Counted from the first letter of the stretch, positions 15,438 through 24,682 are shown. The stretch: DNA of 25,235 nucleotides from Prevotellaceae bacterium UBA4372 (GCA_002391275.1 DGSC01000002.1:1-25235), one strand, 5' to 3'. The notes: generated by a model from the sequence alone, not told the origin. Made by a program: numbers and translations.

Positions 15438-16055
15438 ATGTTCTCTGGAATTGTTGAGTGTACCTCCACTGTCGTAGCTATTGAGCACGACCAAGATAAT
15501 ATACATTTTACACTGCGTTGCCCCTTCACCAACGAGCTGAAAATTGACCAAAGCATTTCGCACAACGGCGTGTGCCTGACCGTGGTACGCATCAAGGACG
15601 ATACCTACACCGTAACGGCTATGCGCGAAACACTTGAGCGCTCTAATCTCGGCCTCTTGCAGGTTGGCGATGAAGTGAATGTCGAACGCTCCATGAAGAT
15701 GGAGGGTCGTCTGGACGGGCATATCGTTCAGGGACACGTTGATCAGACAGCACGTTGCGTACGAGTTGAAGATCAGGAGGGAAGCTATGAGTTTACTTTC
15801 GAGTACGACGTCGATCCTGAAATGGTAAGCCGTGGCTACTTTACGGTGGATAAAGGCTCGGTGAGCGTCAACGGTGTATCCTTGACTGTCTGCCGCCCTA
15901 CGAAAAATACCTTCGCAGTATGCATTATTCCTTACACCTATCAGATAACGAACTTCCACAACATCAAGGTGGGCACTGTCGTCAACCTCGAGTTTGATAT
16001 CTTAGGCAAGTATATTGCCCAGTATCAGAGTAGAATGCAGGAATTGAAAGGCTGA
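15438..16055 (+). CDS. ribE: Riboflavin synthase, alpha subunit
   Basis: This 205-residue enzyme makes riboflavin and a pyrimidinedione from two molecules of 6,7-dimethyl-8-ribityllumazine, the last step of the pathway. It shows the internal duplication of the family: the N-terminal MFSGIVE, SHNGVCLTV (41-49) in the first lumazine-binding half, GHIVQGHVD (94-102) opening the second, and KGSVSVNGVSLTV (139-151) matching the first-half motif. Near the C-terminus, CIIPYTYQ corresponds to the usual IIPHT segment. Length is normal. No other riboflavin gene is nearby. glnS follows 27 bp downstream, so the two are probably cotranscribed, although their functions are unrelated. Confidence 0.97.
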   Translation: MFSGIVECTSTVVAIEHDQDNIHFTLRCPFTNELKIDQSISHNGVCLTVVRIKDDTYTVTAMRETLERSNLGLLQVGDEVNVERSMKMEGRLDGHIVQGHVDQTARCVRVEDQEGSYEFTFEYDVDPEMVSRGYFTVDKGSVSVNGVSLTVCRPTKNTFAVCIIPYTYQITNFHNIKVGTVVNLEFDILGKYIAQYQSRMQELKG

Positions 16056-16082
16056 TTGATAGATAATTGAAACTTTAACTAT

Positions 16083-17843
16083 ATGGCAGAGAATATCAAC
16101 AACGAGGCTCAGGAGAAAAAGAGCGTGAGCTTCATCGAACAGAAAGTGATCAATGACTTGGCCGAAGGCAAGAACGGTGGACGCATGCAGACGCGCTTTC
16201 CGCCCGAGCCCAACGGCTACCTGCATATCGGCCACGCAAAGGCTATTGCCATTGATTTTGGTTTGGCTAAGAAATATGGCGGCAAGTGCAACCTGCGCTT
16301 CGACGACACCAACCCCCAGAAGGAGGACACGGAATATGTCAATGCTATCGAGAAGGACATCCGTTGGCTCGGCTTCGAGTGGGCTAACATATACTACGCC
16401 TCAGACTACTTCCAGCAGCTGTGGGACTTCGCCGTGTGGCTCATCAAGCAAGGTCGTGCCTACGTCGACGAGCAGAGCGCCGAGGTCATAGCCCAACAAA
16501 AGGGCACCACGACCTCGCCTGGCACCAACAGTCCCTTCCGCGATCGCCCCGTTGAGGAGAACCTGCGCCTGTTTGAGTTCATGAACAGTGGCAAGTGCGA
16601 GCCCGGAACATTGGTGCTGCGCGCCAAGATCGACATGGCTCACCCCAATATGCTATTCCGCGACCCGCTCATCTATCGCGTGCTCAACATACCGCATTGG
16701 CGCACAGGATCGCAGTGGAATGCTTATCCTATGTACGACTTTACCCATGGACAGAGCGACTATCTTGAGGGCGTCACCCATTCGTGGTGTACGCTTGAGT
16801 TCGTGGAGCATCGTCCCTTGTACGACCTTTTCGTTACGTGGATGAAGGAATGGCGCGGCGAGACCGACAATATCGAGGACAACCGCCCGCGGCAGACGGA
16901 GTTCAACAAGCTTAACCTCAACTACACGCTCATGTCGAAGCGCAACCTGCTGGCGCTGGTCAAGAATGGCTTCGTCAGCGGATGGGACGATCCCCGTATG
17001 CCGACCATCTGCGCCTTCCGTCGCCGTGGCTATTCGCCAGAGAGCATAGTCAACTTCATCGACAAGATTGGTTATACGACCTACGATGCCTTGAACGATT
17101 TCGCCCTCTTAGAGAGTGCTGTTCGCGACGACCTCAACCAACGTGCCACACGCGTCTCAGCGGTCGTGAATCCCGTCAAGCTCGTCATCACCAACTACCC
17201 CGAGGGACAGGTGGAAGAGCTGGAGGCCGTCAACAATCCTGAGCATCCGGAGGAAGGCACACATACGATTGAGTTCTCACGTGAGCTATGGATTGAGCGT
17301 GACGACTTCCAGCCTGTGGCTGAAAAGAAGTTCATGCGTCTGGCTCCGGGCAAGGAGGTACGCCTGAAGAACGCGTATATAATTAAATGTAACGAAGAGG
17401 GCGACCATCCCTTCGACGTGGATGCCGAAGGCAATGTCACCTGCATCTACGCTACCTACGACCCTGAAACGCGCAGCGGCCAGCCTGGTGCTGACCGTAA
17501 GATTAAGGGTAAGACGCTCCATTGGCTAAGCTGCGACCACTGTCTGCCCGCCGAGGTGCGCATGTATGAGCGTTTGTGGCAGGTCGAGAACCCGCGTGAT
17601 GAGCTGGCTCGCCTGCAAGGAGAAGGCCTTTCGGCTATCGATGCGATGAAGCAGATGATGAATCCCGATTCGCTGCACGTGCTCACAAATTGCTACGTGG
17701 AGAAATTCGTTCGCGACATGCCTGCACTTACTTACCTCCAGTTCCAGCGTATCGGCTATTTCAACGTAGATACCGACTCCACCCCCGACCACCTCGTCTT
17801 CAACAAGACCGTCGGGCTGAAAGATACGTTCAAGAAGAAATAA
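16083..17843 (+). CDS. glnS: Glutaminyl-tRNA synthetase
   Basis: This 586-residue class I synthetase charges tRNA-Gln with glutamine. The N-terminal motif RFPPEPNGYLHIGHAK (38-53) contains the HIGH box with the PEPNG context of the GlnRS/GluRS family. The second ATP-binding motif reads LMSKRN (MSKR at 284-287). The segments FDDTNPQKED and YPMYDFTHGQSDYLEGVTHS and the two C-terminal anticodon-binding beta-barrels (with RKIKGKTLHWLS) identify GlnRS rather than GluRS. It is slightly longer than the E. coli enzyme (554). Its presence suggests direct Gln-tRNA charging rather than reliance on the amidotransferase route. It sits between ribE and a TPR gene on the same strand. Confidence 0.97.
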   Translation: MAENINNEAQEKKSVSFIEQKVINDLAEGKNGGRMQTRFPPEPNGYLHIGHAKAIAIDFGLAKKYGGKCNLRFDDTNPQKEDTEYVNAIEKDIRWLGFEWANIYYASDYFQQLWDFAVWLIKQGRAYVDEQSAEVIAQQKGTTTSPGTNSPFRDRPVEENLRLFEFMNSGKCEPGTLVLRAKIDMAHPNMLFRDPLIYRVLNIPHWRTGSQWNAYPMYDFTHGQSDYLEGVTHSWCTLEFVEHRPLYDLFVTWMKEWRGETDNIEDNRPRQTEFNKLNLNYTLMSKRNLLALVKNGFVSGWDDPRMPTICAFRRRGYSPESIVNFIDKIGYTTYDALNDFALLESAVRDDLNQRATRVSAVVNPVKLVITNYPEGQVEELEAVNNPEHPEEGTHTIEFSRELWIERDDFQPVAEKKFMRLAPGKEVRLKNAYIIKCNEEGDHPFDVDAEGNVTCIYATYDPETRSGQPGADRKIKGKTLHWLSCDHCLPAEVRMYERLWQVENPRDELARLQGEGLSAIDAMKQMMNPDSLHVLTNCYVEKFVRDMPALTYLQFQRIGYFNVDTDSTPDHLVFNKTVGLKDTFKKK

Positions 17844-17854
17844 TGCCGTTACCC

Positions 17855-17884
17855 GTTAATCTGTTAACTTGTTAATCTGTTAAC
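17855..17884. repeat. Short direct repeat GTTAATCTGTTAAC
   Basis: The 14-mer occurs twice, separated by TT, and fills most of the spacer between glnS and the TPR gene. A close relative, GTTAATCTGTTAATCTG, sits in the ABC/permease spacer at 9231-9247, so the motif is dispersed between genes. Confidence 0.75.
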
Positions 17885-17892
17885 GTGAATCC

Positions 17893-19344
17893 ATGCGTCT
17901 CGACGACGATCTGAAATATTTCGAGGAACCAGAGTTCAAGGAAATCTTGGATAGGTACGAATTTGCACGTTCGACAGGACAAGGCATTTATATGGATGCT
18001 GAGGATCTGACGGACGTGGCCGAGTACTATGCCTTGGTCGTTCAAGACAATGAGTTGGCCAATGATGCGATTAGTCTGGCTTTGAAGTTGCATCCCCATT
18101 CTGTTGATCCTCAGATTTTCAAAGCTCGCCAATATATGCTTTCGGGCAATCCCGATAAGGCACTCTCTATTTGCGACTCCATCGAAGATCAGAGTCATCG
18201 TGAGGTCCTTTTTCTGAGGGCGGAGTTGTTGATTCGTAGCAACAATACCGATGAGGCTGCCCTTCTCCTGCAAGATGCTATCACTGAGATAACCGAAGAT
18301 AAAGATTACTTCATTTTCGATTCTGCATACATATTTATCGACTACCAGCAATACGACTGGGCTCTGGCTTTCGCTAATAACTTGGAACAAATAGCTCCTA
18401 AGTGGTATAAGACATGGCAACTTTTTGCAGACATCTATCTTGGTCAAGGCAACAATAAGCAGGCTTTGGACTATCTCTCGCGCATGCTTGATGTTGATCC
18501 TTTTTGCATAGAGGCTTGGAATTGGGAAGCCGAAGCATATTCCAATTTAGGCGATTTAGCTAAAGCTTATGAAGCAACAGAATATGCTTTAGCCGTAGAG
18601 CCAGACAATGAACGTTCGCTGCAACTTAAAGCATGGATTCTGCTACAGCAGACAAATAGCAAAGAAGCTCATGATTTGTATCAACGGCTTGAACGAATGA
18701 ATCCCACCAATGCAAGTCATTGGCTTTTTGACTCCTATGCCTTGCTTGACATGGATCAGATTGACGATGCATATTTGGCCGTTAAACAAGCTGAAACCTT
18801 AGCCGATGATGAGTTTGAGGATTGGGTGTCAATCTTTGAACAAATGGCTCAGGTATTAAGTCGGCAAGGGCGTGTGAGTGAGGCTTTGGAGTATATCAGT
18901 AAAGCTGAAAACGCAAGAACAGGTGGTGCAGAAATCTATGATAACCGTCTGTTGCGAGTACGTGTTTATGCAGAGAATAATCTTCTCCCTGATGCTCTGC
19001 TTGTCATTCATGGGCTTATGGAGAAATATCCTCAAGAAGCTTTGGATATCTACTACGACGGAGCTACTGTATTGTTTGATTTCTCTTATTTCGAGACAGT
19101 GGTTGCCATGCTGACAGAACTTGAAGCACAAAGCGAGGTCGTTAATCCCAATCTTTATGCGATTTTGGCTTACTCAGAGATGAGCTTAGGCCATCATGAA
19201 AACGCCTTAAAAAATATCCGCAAGGCTGTAGAAGCACATGCCTCCAGCCTTGCGGATTTATTTGCTGATAAGTTCCCCAATGTGAAGGTTGAGGAATTGT
19301 ACGATTATTATTACTATCAAGTCTATGGCCATTGGCCAAAATAG
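17893..19344 (+). CDS. Cytoplasmic TPR-repeat protein
   Basis: The 483-residue product has no signal peptide or membrane helix and consists of helical pairs of the tetratricopeptide type from about residue 45 to 450. Units are recognisable by patterns such as AEAYSNLGDLAKAYEATEYA (spaced Gly, Ala and Pro with a 34-residue period, for example around AVEPDNE) and LGQGNNKQALDYLSRMLDVDP. TPR scaffolds mediate protein contacts; no catalytic domain is visible and I cannot name a partner. It ends YYYYQVYGHWPK. The gene follows glnS after 49 bp and converges on rpiB with only 5 bp between the two stops and no terminator in the gap. Confidence 0.88.
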   Translation: MRLDDDLKYFEEPEFKEILDRYEFARSTGQGIYMDAEDLTDVAEYYALVVQDNELANDAISLALKLHPHSVDPQIFKARQYMLSGNPDKALSICDSIEDQSHREVLFLRAELLIRSNNTDEAALLLQDAITEITEDKDYFIFDSAYIFIDYQQYDWALAFANNLEQIAPKWYKTWQLFADIYLGQGNNKQALDYLSRMLDVDPFCIEAWNWEAEAYSNLGDLAKAYEATEYALAVEPDNERSLQLKAWILLQQTNSKEAHDLYQRLERMNPTNASHWLFDSYALLDMDQIDDAYLAVKQAETLADDEFEDWVSIFEQMAQVLSRQGRVSEALEYISKAENARTGGAEIYDNRLLRVRVYAENNLLPDALLVIHGLMEKYPQEALDIYYDGATVLFDFSYFETVVAMLTELEAQSEVVNPNLYAILAYSEMSLGHHENALKNIRKAVEAHASSLADLFADKFPNVKVEELYDYYYYQVYGHWPK

Positions 19345-19349
19345 GCTCG

Positions 19350-19787
19350 TTAACAGGGAATCTTGTTGACGCGTGCCTGATGGCGACCGCCCTCAAAAGC
19401 TGTTGAGAAAAACTCATCGAGGCAGGCCCTCGTCGTTTCTTCATCAATGAAACGCCCGGGGAAGACGATGACGTTGGCATCGTTGTGTTGGCGGATGAGG
19501 TGGGCTATCTCGGGGCGCCATACCAAACCGGCACGCACACCCTGATGCTTGTTCAGCGTCATTGATATTCCTTCTCCAGAGCCACATACAGCGATGCCAG
19601 GGTAAACACTTCCGTCTTCTATCGCATTACCCAGTGCATGACCGAAGTCTGAGTAATCACATGAGGCCTCACTATGTGTGCCAAAATCCTTGTACGCCAT
19701 TCCGTGTTCATCGAGGTACTTCTTCACATATTCTTTCAATGGGTAGCCGGCATGGTCGCTGGCTAACCCAACTACTTTTGTTTCCAT
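19350..19787 (-). CDS. rpiB: Ribose 5-phosphate isomerase B
   Basis: This 145-residue enzyme interconverts ribose 5-phosphate and ribulose 5-phosphate in the non-oxidative pentose phosphate pathway. It begins with the family motif VGLASDHAGYPLKEYV, then has DFGTHS, the active-site loop AVCGSGEGISM with Cys68, and the phosphate-binding region HNDANVIVFPGRFI. The length is typical. It has its own promoter upstream. A transketolase gene lies on the same strand about 4.9 kb upstream. In related genomes, as I recall, transketolase and rpiB are often neighbours, and here a large surface-protein gene separates them. Confidence 0.95.
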   Translation of the reverse strand: METKVVGLASDHAGYPLKEYVKKYLDEHGMAYKDFGTHSEASCDYSDFGHALGNAIEDGSVYPGIAVCGSGEGISMTLNKHQGVRAGLVWRPEIAHLIRQHNDANVIVFPGRFIDEETTRACLDEFFSTAFEGGRHQARVNKIPC

Positions 19788-19853
19788 ATTATCTTTATTA
19801 GTAGTTAGTATATAATATATATAATTAATGTGTATTTATTCCTTTTTACACAT

Positions 19854-19885
19854 GCAAAGGTATCATCTTTTCTTCATCTGGCAAA
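19854..19885 (-). promoter_or_regulatory. Promoter of rpiB
   Basis: Read on the minus strand, TTTG (19885-19882), a 19-bp spacer and TACCTTTGC (19862-19854) form a complete Bacteroidetes promoter. The leader is about 60 nt and very AT-rich. It allows rpiB to be expressed without read-through from transketolase. Confidence 0.8.
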
Positions 19886-19946
19886 ATATTTAATCTAAAA
19901 TGTATTTGAATGTCAATTACTAAGGCGAAAAAAATGAACGAATTAT

Positions 19947-19978
19947 TTTGCATCCAATTATAAAAACACTATTTTTGC
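19947..19978 (+). promoter_or_regulatory. Promoter of BspA-like gene
   Basis: TTTG (19947-19950), a 19-bp spacer and TATTTTTGC (19970-19978) match the Bacteroidetes promoter in sequence and spacing. Transcription would start near 19985, about 265 nt before the ATG, and would cover the whole long hairpin that follows. It diverges from the rpiB promoter. Confidence 0.75.
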
Positions 19979-20058
19979 AACGAAATATTAACTGAATTCT
20001 ATTTGTAAAAAAACAGTTTTATCATTCATCATAATATAAAAGAGCGTTTTCTCTTGTA

Positions 20059-20205
20059 ATTTCAATCTGGAATCTGGACAATTCCACCAACGTAGAAGCT
20101 GCATCAGTGAAGCGCCCGCGCGGTAGCGTGGGTTTGGCTGATTTCTACGTTGGGCATGTCCAGAGCCTCAGATTGAAATCAAATAGAGTCAATCCCACGC
20201 TTTTT
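20059..20205 (+). promoter_or_regulatory. Structured leader RNA with alternative pairing
   Basis: The 5' leader can fold into one long hairpin at 20059-20179 with five helices: 20059-69/20169-79 (11 bp), 20073-80/20157-64 (8 bp), 20087-97/20143-53 (11 bp), 20103-07/20138-42 (5 bp) and 20115-21/20126-32 (7 bp with one G-T wobble, loop GGTA). Four helices are perfect, separated by short internal loops. The apical strand AGCGTGGG (20125-20132) is also perfectly complementary to CCCACGCT (20194-20201), which runs into five T (20201-20205). That would be a pseudoknot or an alternative, terminator-like helix. Function is inferred; an inverted-repeat element is the main alternative. I recognise no known RNA family. 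Confidence 0.6.
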
Positions 20206-20251
20206 GTATGCCAGTAAATTAATTATTGTTTAACTCATAAAACTAACAACA

Positions 20252-23200
20252 ATGAAGAAGCTTAAACTTCTATTCGCCTTGCTCCTTCTACCTGTTTTGA
20301 TGGTGCAAGCGCAAATCCAAAATGACGGTCGTTTTCTTCATGACGGTATCTTATACCGGTTGAATGATGAGACAATGACGGCCAGTGTAACACCTTATGA
20401 TCGTATCGGTTCCCGTGAGTACACAGGCGACGTGATTATTCCGGCAACCATCACTACGGAAGAAGGCAAAACCTATGACGTTGATGAGATTGAAAACTAT
20501 GCTTTCGCCAAAGCTCAAATAACGTCTTTCACTTGTGGTGAAAACATCAAGAAGCTGGGCTTAGGAGTATTCCGCGGATGTAAACAACTGAAGTCGGCCA
20601 CTGTCAACGGAACTCCACAGGGATTTGTAACATGCTCGATGACCTTGGGTATAACGCGCCAAAATTCTTGGCCAGGAATTGGCGGCCAGTTCGAGGAATG
20701 TACGGCATTGGAATCAGTCACTTTTGGACCGATGATACATGTAATCGGTGATGAGGCATTTGCCAATAACACGACGTTGAAAGAAGTGCATTTCTCCGAC
20801 AGTTTAGAACATATCGGTATGGGTGCTTTTCAAGGGTGTACAGCGCTTACCCATGTGAACATACCCTCTTCTATCTTATGTATCGGTAACAGGGCTTTTA
20901 TGGGCTCTGGCCTTACTTCCATCTCTATACATCCCTCAGAAAAGGATTGGGGTGAGTGGCCGGCATGGTCTGGGTTTGCTAAGAATTACTGGTCAGAGTA
21001 TACTAATGAATTTTATGTTAATGATCCGGCATACTGCCATCTTGGTTGGGAGATATTCCAAGACTGCGCCTCACTGGCTGAAGTCAGCCTTGGCGATAAC
21101 GTATCACTGCGCGGACGTTGCTTTAAAGGAACTGCATGGGAAGCGGCACAGCCTGATGGCGTACTCTATGTTGACAACATCACTGTAGGCTACAAAGGCG
21201 AGCTGCAACCGAAAATAGCAATAAAGGAAGGCACAAAGAGGATAACAGGAGAACCTTTTTGGGATTCTTATGTTGCCAATCAAACGTGGGTAGAAATCAC
21301 GCTTCCGCAGTCGTTGGAAGTCATTGATGATTTCACGTTTGACAGGCTTCGCATTAACACACTTACTATACCAAAGAATGTAAAGTATGTCGGTCCTTCA
21401 GCACTTTTCCAGTGTCCTGATATGAGAATCTTTATGGAACCAACAACACCTCCAGAAGGAAAAGGGTTATATCAAGATCCAGGTTGGAGTAATGTAAAGC
21501 TTCTCTTTCCTGATATATTTGTGCCATCAGAATCCCTGGAAGCATATCGCAACAGTCCCTGGAGCAATGATTTCAGCGTGACCATTATTCCCTATGATGG
21601 ATATGATGCTGCGACGGATGCCGTCTTTACAGTCAACAAGGAACTGAAAACAGCGACCATTACCTACATGTCGGGGACTGATTTAGTGGTGCCATCCACT
21701 GTCAGCTGTAACGGTGAGACCTACACCGTGACGGAGTTGAATGAAGGTAGCATCACAGCGTGGGGTAAGCTTACGCTACCCGAGACCTTGACGGCCATAC
21801 ATAGTTACGCCATCTCTTTTCCCCAGATGGTTGAAGGGCAGGAGTGGGTACCAGGAAGTGTGCATATTCCCGCATCTGTCGTGAATATTGGAACACGAGC
21901 CATTATTGGCGCTGGCATTATTACCGTGGATGCGGCCAACAACGTTTACGACAGTCGCGATAACTGTAATGCCATTATTGAGAAAGCCACAAACACTCTG
22001 ATTGTAGCTGGTATAGAGAATCCTCATATTCCTGCTTCCATAAAGGCCATCAGTAACCTTGCCTTTGCGGGAAACAAGCGCCTAACAGGCCTCGTGCTCC
22101 CTGAAGGACTCACCTCCGTGGGCGAGTTGGCCTTTGCTTCCTGCGACAGTCTCACCAGCCTCCACATCCCCGCCTCGTTGACCCAGATCGGCAGTGCAGC
22201 CTTTTCTGGCTGCAAATGGATGAGCAGTATCACGGTGGCTCCGGAGAATCCCGTTTATGAAAGCATCGATGGCTTTAATGGCATTATCGAGAAGGAAACG
22301 AAAACTCTGGTGCAAGGCTGTGCCATACAGCCCTACACAGACGAGGAGGGCAACATACAGTATAATAAGACCCTGGTCATCCCCGACGGCATTAAGCGCA
22401 TTGGAGATATGGCCTATGGTCTTTCTCCCGGAATGGATTACGATGTCAACTACGGCAGCCATCATATGGATCTCAAAACCATAGTCCTTCCGCCCTCATG
22501 CACCAGCGTAGGGTATCATGCGTTTAATGCTATCTCTTGGCTTAGGGAGCTGATAGTGCGCTCCAAGGAAGGACTGCGTTCTGAGGCACTTGTGGAAGGA
22601 AGATTCATGCCTGTAATGGACGACATCTTCGCTCAACCAGACCTAATGACCATTATGGTTCCGGTAGGTACCTTAGCACTATATAATACAAATGAAGATA
22701 TTATTTCAAATACCAAGAAGGTCGAAGATTATAGAAACGAGAGTTATGTATTCAATGATGCCGACATGACGGCCACTCTCATCAATAGTTGGATGGACGA
22801 AGATGGTGTATTCCGGGTTCCCCAGAAGGCGAAAGGATACTATGATAACGAAGAATATACTGTGACGGCAGTAGGCCCGGATGATATCAAAAGTACCTTT
22901 AGGCTCAATATCAAAGAGGTTAAAAGGGTGGAACTGCCTGCCACTATCACCCGCATCAACTACTCTGCTTTCAGAAGTTGCAGTGCACTGGCCTCCATCA
23001 ACTTTCCCGAAGGCCTTAGATATATTGGTGAATCGGCATTCTATGGCTGCCCGGCGCTGGCCTCCATCAACTTGCCTGAAGGTCTTGAATATATAGGTAA
23101 AACGGCATTCTGTGGTGACACTTTATTAACCAACCTCACCTTGCCGATGAGCGTTACCTATGTGGGCTCCCGAGCCTTTTATCGCGTTCCCATCCCATTG

Positions 23201-24544
23201 GAAGAGCAAGATGGCATCAGCTACTTTGGTCACGTCGTTTATGCGGAAAGAAGTCAGGAGGTACAGCCAACGATTTGCTTCCGCGAAGGCACCACGGTTG
23301 TAGCAGAGGAACAGTATACTTTTAAACCTTCAGACGTACGCCGCTTCAAGTTTAACATTACATTTCCTAAAAGCATGAAGGTCATTTGTGATAGAGCATT
23401 CTACCCTAATAGCGCATATCTCCATGCTAACATCACCTCATACGCCGAAGTTCCGCCAGTCGTTTGGCAAGAGGGCGCGCGAAGCAACTCGTTCGACATC
23501 GACACTCTCTATGTCCCTGCCGGCTGCAAAGAAGCCTATTTGACACAAGGTTCCTTCGACAGTGAAGGCAACTTCAAGTGTCCTTGGGCCGCAAAGACAG
23601 TCATTGAAATGGGCGGCTACAAGACCGACGAGGGTATCCACTACGCCCTGCATGCCGACGGCACAGCTACTCTTACGGCTGTTGATACAGCTTATCATGC
23701 TGCTTTAGAGATTCCTGAGACACTCACCGTGGATGGGAAGACCTACACGGTTACAGCCATCGGTGCCTATGCCCTCGATTCTTGCTCTGTGGCATCAATT
23801 TCTATCCCAAATACTGTAGAGCATATTGGTCAAGGAGCCTTCCAGAGTTGCAGTATTGACGAAGTCGTTCTTCCGGAAACAGGGACGGAGATTGCCCCAT
23901 TAGCCTTCTCTGGTAGCGATATTCAGAGTATTGTTCTGCCCGAAGCCACCACGGCTATTGGTGATGGCGCTTTCCGCGATTGTGCTAATCTGCGCTATGT
24001 TGTTTTGCCTGAAGGCGTCACTTTCATCGGTGCTTATGCATTCTCGGGTATGGGCTTGCTAAGGCATGCAAATGATAGCGGCGAAGCGACTGCGGCTCCT
24101 CGCCGTAAGTCTCCGGCCGTGAATCCCGAGGATGAACTTTTGGCCGGTAAGACGTTCGTGACACTTCCCGAAGGCGTATCCTTCATCGGTGATCATGCTT
24201 TCGATGGGGTGGATGTCGTAGAGAGCTTCATTTCAAACCCGCGAAATGTTGCGTATGGTGCTGATTTTGTTTACTCCGGTATATGTCGCGTGCCTTACGG
24301 CTCTAAGACTTCCTATGAAAACGTACTCACACAGAATGGTTCTCGTTCTTGGTCTGGCACCATCATCGAACGTGCACCCGAAGTTGCCATACATGATGTT
24401 ACGGTAGAAGAAAGCGCTGATGCGTTCAAGGGCATTGGTGCTGAGATATTCACTCTCGATGGCATTCGTCAAAGCGCTTTGCATCGCGGCATGAACATTG
24501 TTCGCCATGCCGATGGAAAGGTAAGTAAAATCTATGTGAAATAA
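20252..24544 (+). CDS. BspA-like leucine-rich-repeat secreted surface protein
   Basis: The 1430-residue product has a signal peptide (MKKLKLLFALLLLPVLMVQA) and many LRR_5/BspA-type repeats of about 23 residues (pattern LPEGLxxIGxxAFxGC). Relatives in oral Bacteroidetes and Treponema act in adhesion to host or other bacteria; that role is inferred here. Four larger modules each open with a strand cap of the type YxxxxDxTATVT...VPxxVxxxGxxYTVTxI, at about residues 31, 456, 831 and 1127, and continue into LRR units. Residues about 1270-1302 form a non-LRR, Ala/Pro/Arg-rich insert. The end, AEIFTLDGIRQSALHRGMNI then KVSKIYVK, resembles C-terminal domains of Bacteroidetes secreted proteins, possibly a type IX secretion signal. 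It has its own promoter, leader and terminator. Confidence 0.93.
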   Translation: MKKLKLLFALLLLPVLMVQAQIQNDGRFLHDGILYRLNDETMTASVTPYDRIGSREYTGDVIIPATITTEEGKTYDVDEIENYAFAKAQITSFTCGENIKKLGLGVFRGCKQLKSATVNGTPQGFVTCSMTLGITRQNSWPGIGGQFEECTALESVTFGPMIHVIGDEAFANNTTLKEVHFSDSLEHIGMGAFQGCTALTHVNIPSSILCIGNRAFMGSGLTSISIHPSEKDWGEWPAWSGFAKNYWSEYTNEFYVNDPAYCHLGWEIFQDCASLAEVSLGDNVSLRGRCFKGTAWEAAQPDGVLYVDNITVGYKGELQPKIAIKEGTKRITGEPFWDSYVANQTWVEITLPQSLEVIDDFTFDRLRINTLTIPKNVKYVGPSALFQCPDMRIFMEPTTPPEGKGLYQDPGWSNVKLLFPDIFVPSESLEAYRNSPWSNDFSVTIIPYDGYDAATDAVFTVNKELKTATITYMSGTDLVVPSTVSCNGETYTVTELNEGSITAWGKLTLPETLTAIHSYAISFPQMVEGQEWVPGSVHIPASVVNIGTRAIIGAGIITVDAANNVYDSRDNCNAIIEKATNTLIVAGIENPHIPASIKAISNLAFAGNKRLTGLVLPEGLTSVGELAFASCDSLTSLHIPASLTQIGSAAFSGCKWMSSITVAPENPVYESIDGFNGIIEKETKTLVQGCAIQPYTDEEGNIQYNKTLVIPDGIKRIGDMAYGLSPGMDYDVNYGSHHMDLKTIVLPPSCTSVGYHAFNAISWLRELIVRSKEGLRSEALVEGRFMPVMDDIFAQPDLMTIMVPVGTLALYNTNEDIISNTKKVEDYRNESYVFNDADMTATLINSWMDEDGVFRVPQKAKGYYDNEEYTVTAVGPDDIKSTFRLNIKEVKRVELPATITRINYSAFRSCSALASINFPEGLRYIGESAFYGCPALASINLPEGLEYIGKTAFCGDTLLTNLTLPMSVTYVGSRAFYRVPIPLEEQDGISYFGHVVYAERSQEVQPTICFREGTTVVAEEQYTFKPSDVRRFKFNITFPKSMKVICDRAFYPNSAYLHANITSYAEVPPVVWQEGARSNSFDIDTLYVPAGCKEAYLTQGSFDSEGNFKCPWAAKTVIEMGGYKTDEGIHYALHADGTATLTAVDTAYHAALEIPETLTVDGKTYTVTAIGAYALDSCSVASISIPNTVEHIGQGAFQSCSIDEVVLPETGTEIAPLAFSGSDIQSIVLPEATTAIGDGAFRDCANLRYVVLPEGVTFIGAYAFSGMGLLRHANDSGEATAAPRRKSPAVNPEDELLAGKTFVTLPEGVSFIGDHAFDGVDVVESFISNPRNVAYGADFVYSGICRVPYGSKTSYENVLTQNGSRSWSGTIIERAPEVAIHDVTVEESADAFKGIGAEIFTLDGIRQSALHRGMNIVRHADGKVSKIYVK
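22985..23122 (+). repeat. Recent 69-bp duplication within LRR region
   Basis: Two adjacent 69-bp units (22985-23053 and 23054-23122) encode ALASINFPEGLRYIGESAFY and ALASINLPEGLEYIGKTAFC. They share long identical nucleotide runs such as CTGGCCTCCATCAACTT, so one 23-residue LRR was duplicated fairly recently. This shows how the array grows. Confidence 0.8.
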
Positions 24545-24580
24545 CCAAAAGGAAAGCAGCCTTTTTGGAATAACAAATGA

Positions 24581-24623
24581 AAAACGACCAGTCGCACGAT
24601 TGAATGCGACTGGTCGTTTTTTT
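24581..24623. terminator. Bidirectional intrinsic terminator
   Basis: A perfect 13-bp stem (24584-24596 with 24605-24617), extended by A-T pairs, has an 8-base loop and is followed by seven T (24617-24623). It ends the BspA-like gene. On the minus strand the A-run at 24580-24584 gives five T, so it also ends the transketolase transcript before it reaches the BspA gene. Confidence 0.93.
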
Positions 24624-24682
24624 ATGTGCGACCGCTCGTGAACTACATTTCGAGGGGTCGCTTTTTTGTTGATATCTTCAGT

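Noticed and set aside
20059..20179. Integron attC site, since GTTGGGC and CCAAC occur in the inverted repeat
   Set aside because: Pairing continues far outside the supposed core sites and the left half does not fit the R'' consensus; there is no integrase or cassette context.
20059..20179. Hammerhead or twister ribozyme in the leader
   Set aside because: The conserved core strings (such as CUGANGA with GAAA) are absent on both strands.
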